From: Arthrobacter sp. E3
GTDB lineage: Bacteria; Actinomycetota; Actinomycetes; Actinomycetales; Micrococcaceae
DNA length: 58,513 nucleotides
Direction of reading: 5' to 3'
Assembly (NCBI RefSeq): GCF_017353415.1
Contig: NZ_JAFMPX010000023.1
Coordinates: 1-58,513 of the forward strand
A program made the translations under genes and the position numbers. Shown here one piece after another: positions 57,501-58,513 of this stretch (the stretch's first letter is position 1; every line of letters starts with the position of its first letter). Below the pieces are notes generated by a model. It was not told the origin of the DNA. It ran no database searches and saw only the letters and a program-made list of their open reading frames with translations.

Positions 57501-58391
57501 GTGAGCAGATTTGACGAGGGACCCTCCGGCGAGCCCGGACGGTGGCTGCAAAAGGCACCCGGCGAAGACCGGGTGACCGTGCTGCTTGCCGCTTTCGAAG
57601 GCTGGAACGACGCCGGGGAGGCGGCCAGCGACGCGTTGAAATACCTGCACAAACTGTGGGGCGCCAAGAGGGTTGGAGTTATTGAACCCGATGACTACTA
57701 CGATTTCCAATTTACCCGCCCCGAAGTCAGGCTGACCTCCAACGGCGGGCGCAAGGTCAAGTGGCCCGTGACGAAGATTGCCAAGGCAAGCATCCCCGGC
57801 ACCGACATCGACGTCGTCTTGGTGCACGGTGTAGAACCGTCCTACCGGTGGCGCGCCTACACGGCCGAGCTTTTAGCCAAGGCCGCCGAACTGCATGTGA
57901 ATTACGTTGTACTGGTGGGTGCGTTGCTGGCCGATGTGCCGCATTCACGCCCCATTCCCGTTACGGCAACGTGCGACGACGACGAGCTTGCCGAGCGCAT
58001 GAAGCTGCAGCCTTCCCAGTACGAAGGCCCCATCGGCATTGTTGGCGTGTTGAACGAGGTGGCCCTGTTGGCGGGCCTGCCCACCATTTCATTGTGGGCG
58101 GCGGTGCCCCACTATGTGGCGCAGGCGCCCTCCCCCAAAGCCCAGCTGGCGCTGCTGAACCGCATTGAGGATTTCCTGCATGTTCCGTTGTCCGCCCATG
58201 AACTGGCCGACGACGCCCAGGCCTGGGAGCGTGGGGTCAATGACCTGGCTGCCGGTGACCCTGAAATCTCCGCCTACGTCCAGCAGTTGGAAGAGGCCAA
58301 GGACACCACGGAACTGCCCGAAGCCACCGGGGAGTCCATCGCGCAGGAATTTGAGCGGTACCTGCGCCGCCGGGGCCGCGAACAGCCCTAG
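57501..58391 (+). CDS. PAC2 family protein
   Basis: A 296-residue protein of the PAC2 family, related to proteasome assembly chaperone 2. Motifs: LLAAFEGWNDAGEAASDALKYL at about 28-50 and VVLVGALLADVPHSRPIPVT. GTG 57501. It is divergent from the HAD gene. The family is found beside actinobacterial proteasome genes, but a role in assembly is unproven in bacteria. The tail (residues 265-296) is acidic and charged. Confidence 0.9.
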   Translation: MSRFDEGPSGEPGRWLQKAPGEDRVTVLLAAFEGWNDAGEAASDALKYLHKLWGAKRVGVIEPDDYYDFQFTRPEVRLTSNGGRKVKWPVTKIAKASIPGTDIDVVLVHGVEPSYRWRAYTAELLAKAAELHVNYVVLVGALLADVPHSRPIPVTATCDDDELAERMKLQPSQYEGPIGIVGVLNEVALLAGLPTISLWAAVPHYVAQAPSPKAQLALLNRIEDFLHVPLSAHELADDAQAWERGVNDLAAGDPEISAYVQQLEEAKDTTELPEATGESIAQEFERYLRRRGREQP

Positions 58392-58456
58392 TAGTACTTT
58401 GTTAGGTCTTGTGCGGGGGCCTTTTAATTTTGTGTGGGATCTGTTAATTTTGTTGT

Positions 58457-58513
58457 ATGAGGCAGGATCAGGTCGCGGCGCTGCGAGAGGAGCTTGAGGG
58501 CTTTGTCGCCGAG
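58457..58513 (+). mobile_element. Start of a possible transposase gene, cut by window end
   Basis: ATG 58457 opens a frame MRQDQVAALREELEGFVAE that reaches the window end. This resembles the N-terminus of IS701-type transposases as I remember them. Immediately upstream are two copies of TTAATTTTGT (58427-58436 and 58444-58453) and an AT-rich change in base composition, which fits an insertion sequence end starting soon after the PAC2 stop. Only 19 residues are visible. Confidence 0.35.

Overview
The window looks like chromosomal DNA of a high-GC Gram-positive bacterium of the Micrococcaceae, most likely Arthrobacter in the broad sense. Indicators are a complete Pup-proteasome locus (arc, dop, pup, prcB, prcA, pafA), a single-chain PafBC regulator (known as a natural fusion in Arthrobacter), RbpA, a polyprenol-phosphate mannosyltransferase, a HelY-type helicase, GTG/TTG starts and many 4-base ATGA/GTGA gene overlaps. 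No rRNA, tRNA or CRISPR array was seen. All assignments come from reading the sequence; no database search was run.

Region 1 (1-23,500) is accessory and stress-like. It opens with the tail of an HNH/DUF222-type gene, a decayed MarR-like regulator, a short-chain dehydrogenase and several small genes. A tightly coupled sugar-oxidation operon (4737-9539) follows: membrane protein, gluconate-dehydrogenase subunit-3-like protein, GMC flavoprotein, enolase-superfamily enzyme and aldose epimerase. Then come a DUF2254 membrane protein, a second SDR, a GH15 hydrolase and a YdaP/PoxB-like thiamine-diphosphate enzyme. An encapsulin operon (16293-17864, minus) encodes an encapsulated ferritin whose tail carries the cargo tag SLGIGSLR, the encapsulin shell and a small membrane protein. 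Upstream are a GAF-ANTAR protein and a STAS-like protein, then a G6PDH paralogue and a sugar MFS transporter. Four copies of one promoter/leader element (3134-3230, 4146-4318, 16075-16250, 19405-19464) precede transcription units here; two are about 85% identical over about 174 bases. A CCCC block in each leader could pair with the GGGG Shine-Dalgarno-like block. This repeated leader is the least familiar signal in the window.

Region 2 (23,500-37,100) is mostly housekeeping: UvrA-like ABC protein, acetyltransferase, aconitase, peptide deformylase, RlmA-like methyltransferase, YczE-like protein, NfeD plus SPFH pair, RbpA, Ppm1-type mannosyltransferase and an amidohydrolase. The gap at 34992-35407 holds a candidate 44-residue ORF with a perfect AGGAGG site, and a large hairpin.

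Region 3 (37,100-57,400, all minus) is the proteasome neighbourhood. In transcription order: HAD phosphatase, site-2 protease, TrmI, ARC/Mpa, Dop, an inserted lipoprotein, Pup, PrcB, PrcA, PafA, three FKBP isomerases (two are tandemly duplicated lipoproteins), a terminator, PafBC, a small membrane protein, TatA, TatC and HelY. Pup is deamidated by Dop, ligated by PafA and threaded by ARC into the PrcAB core; PafBC is a DNA-damage regulator. The window closes with a PAC2-family gene and the first codons of a possible transposase.
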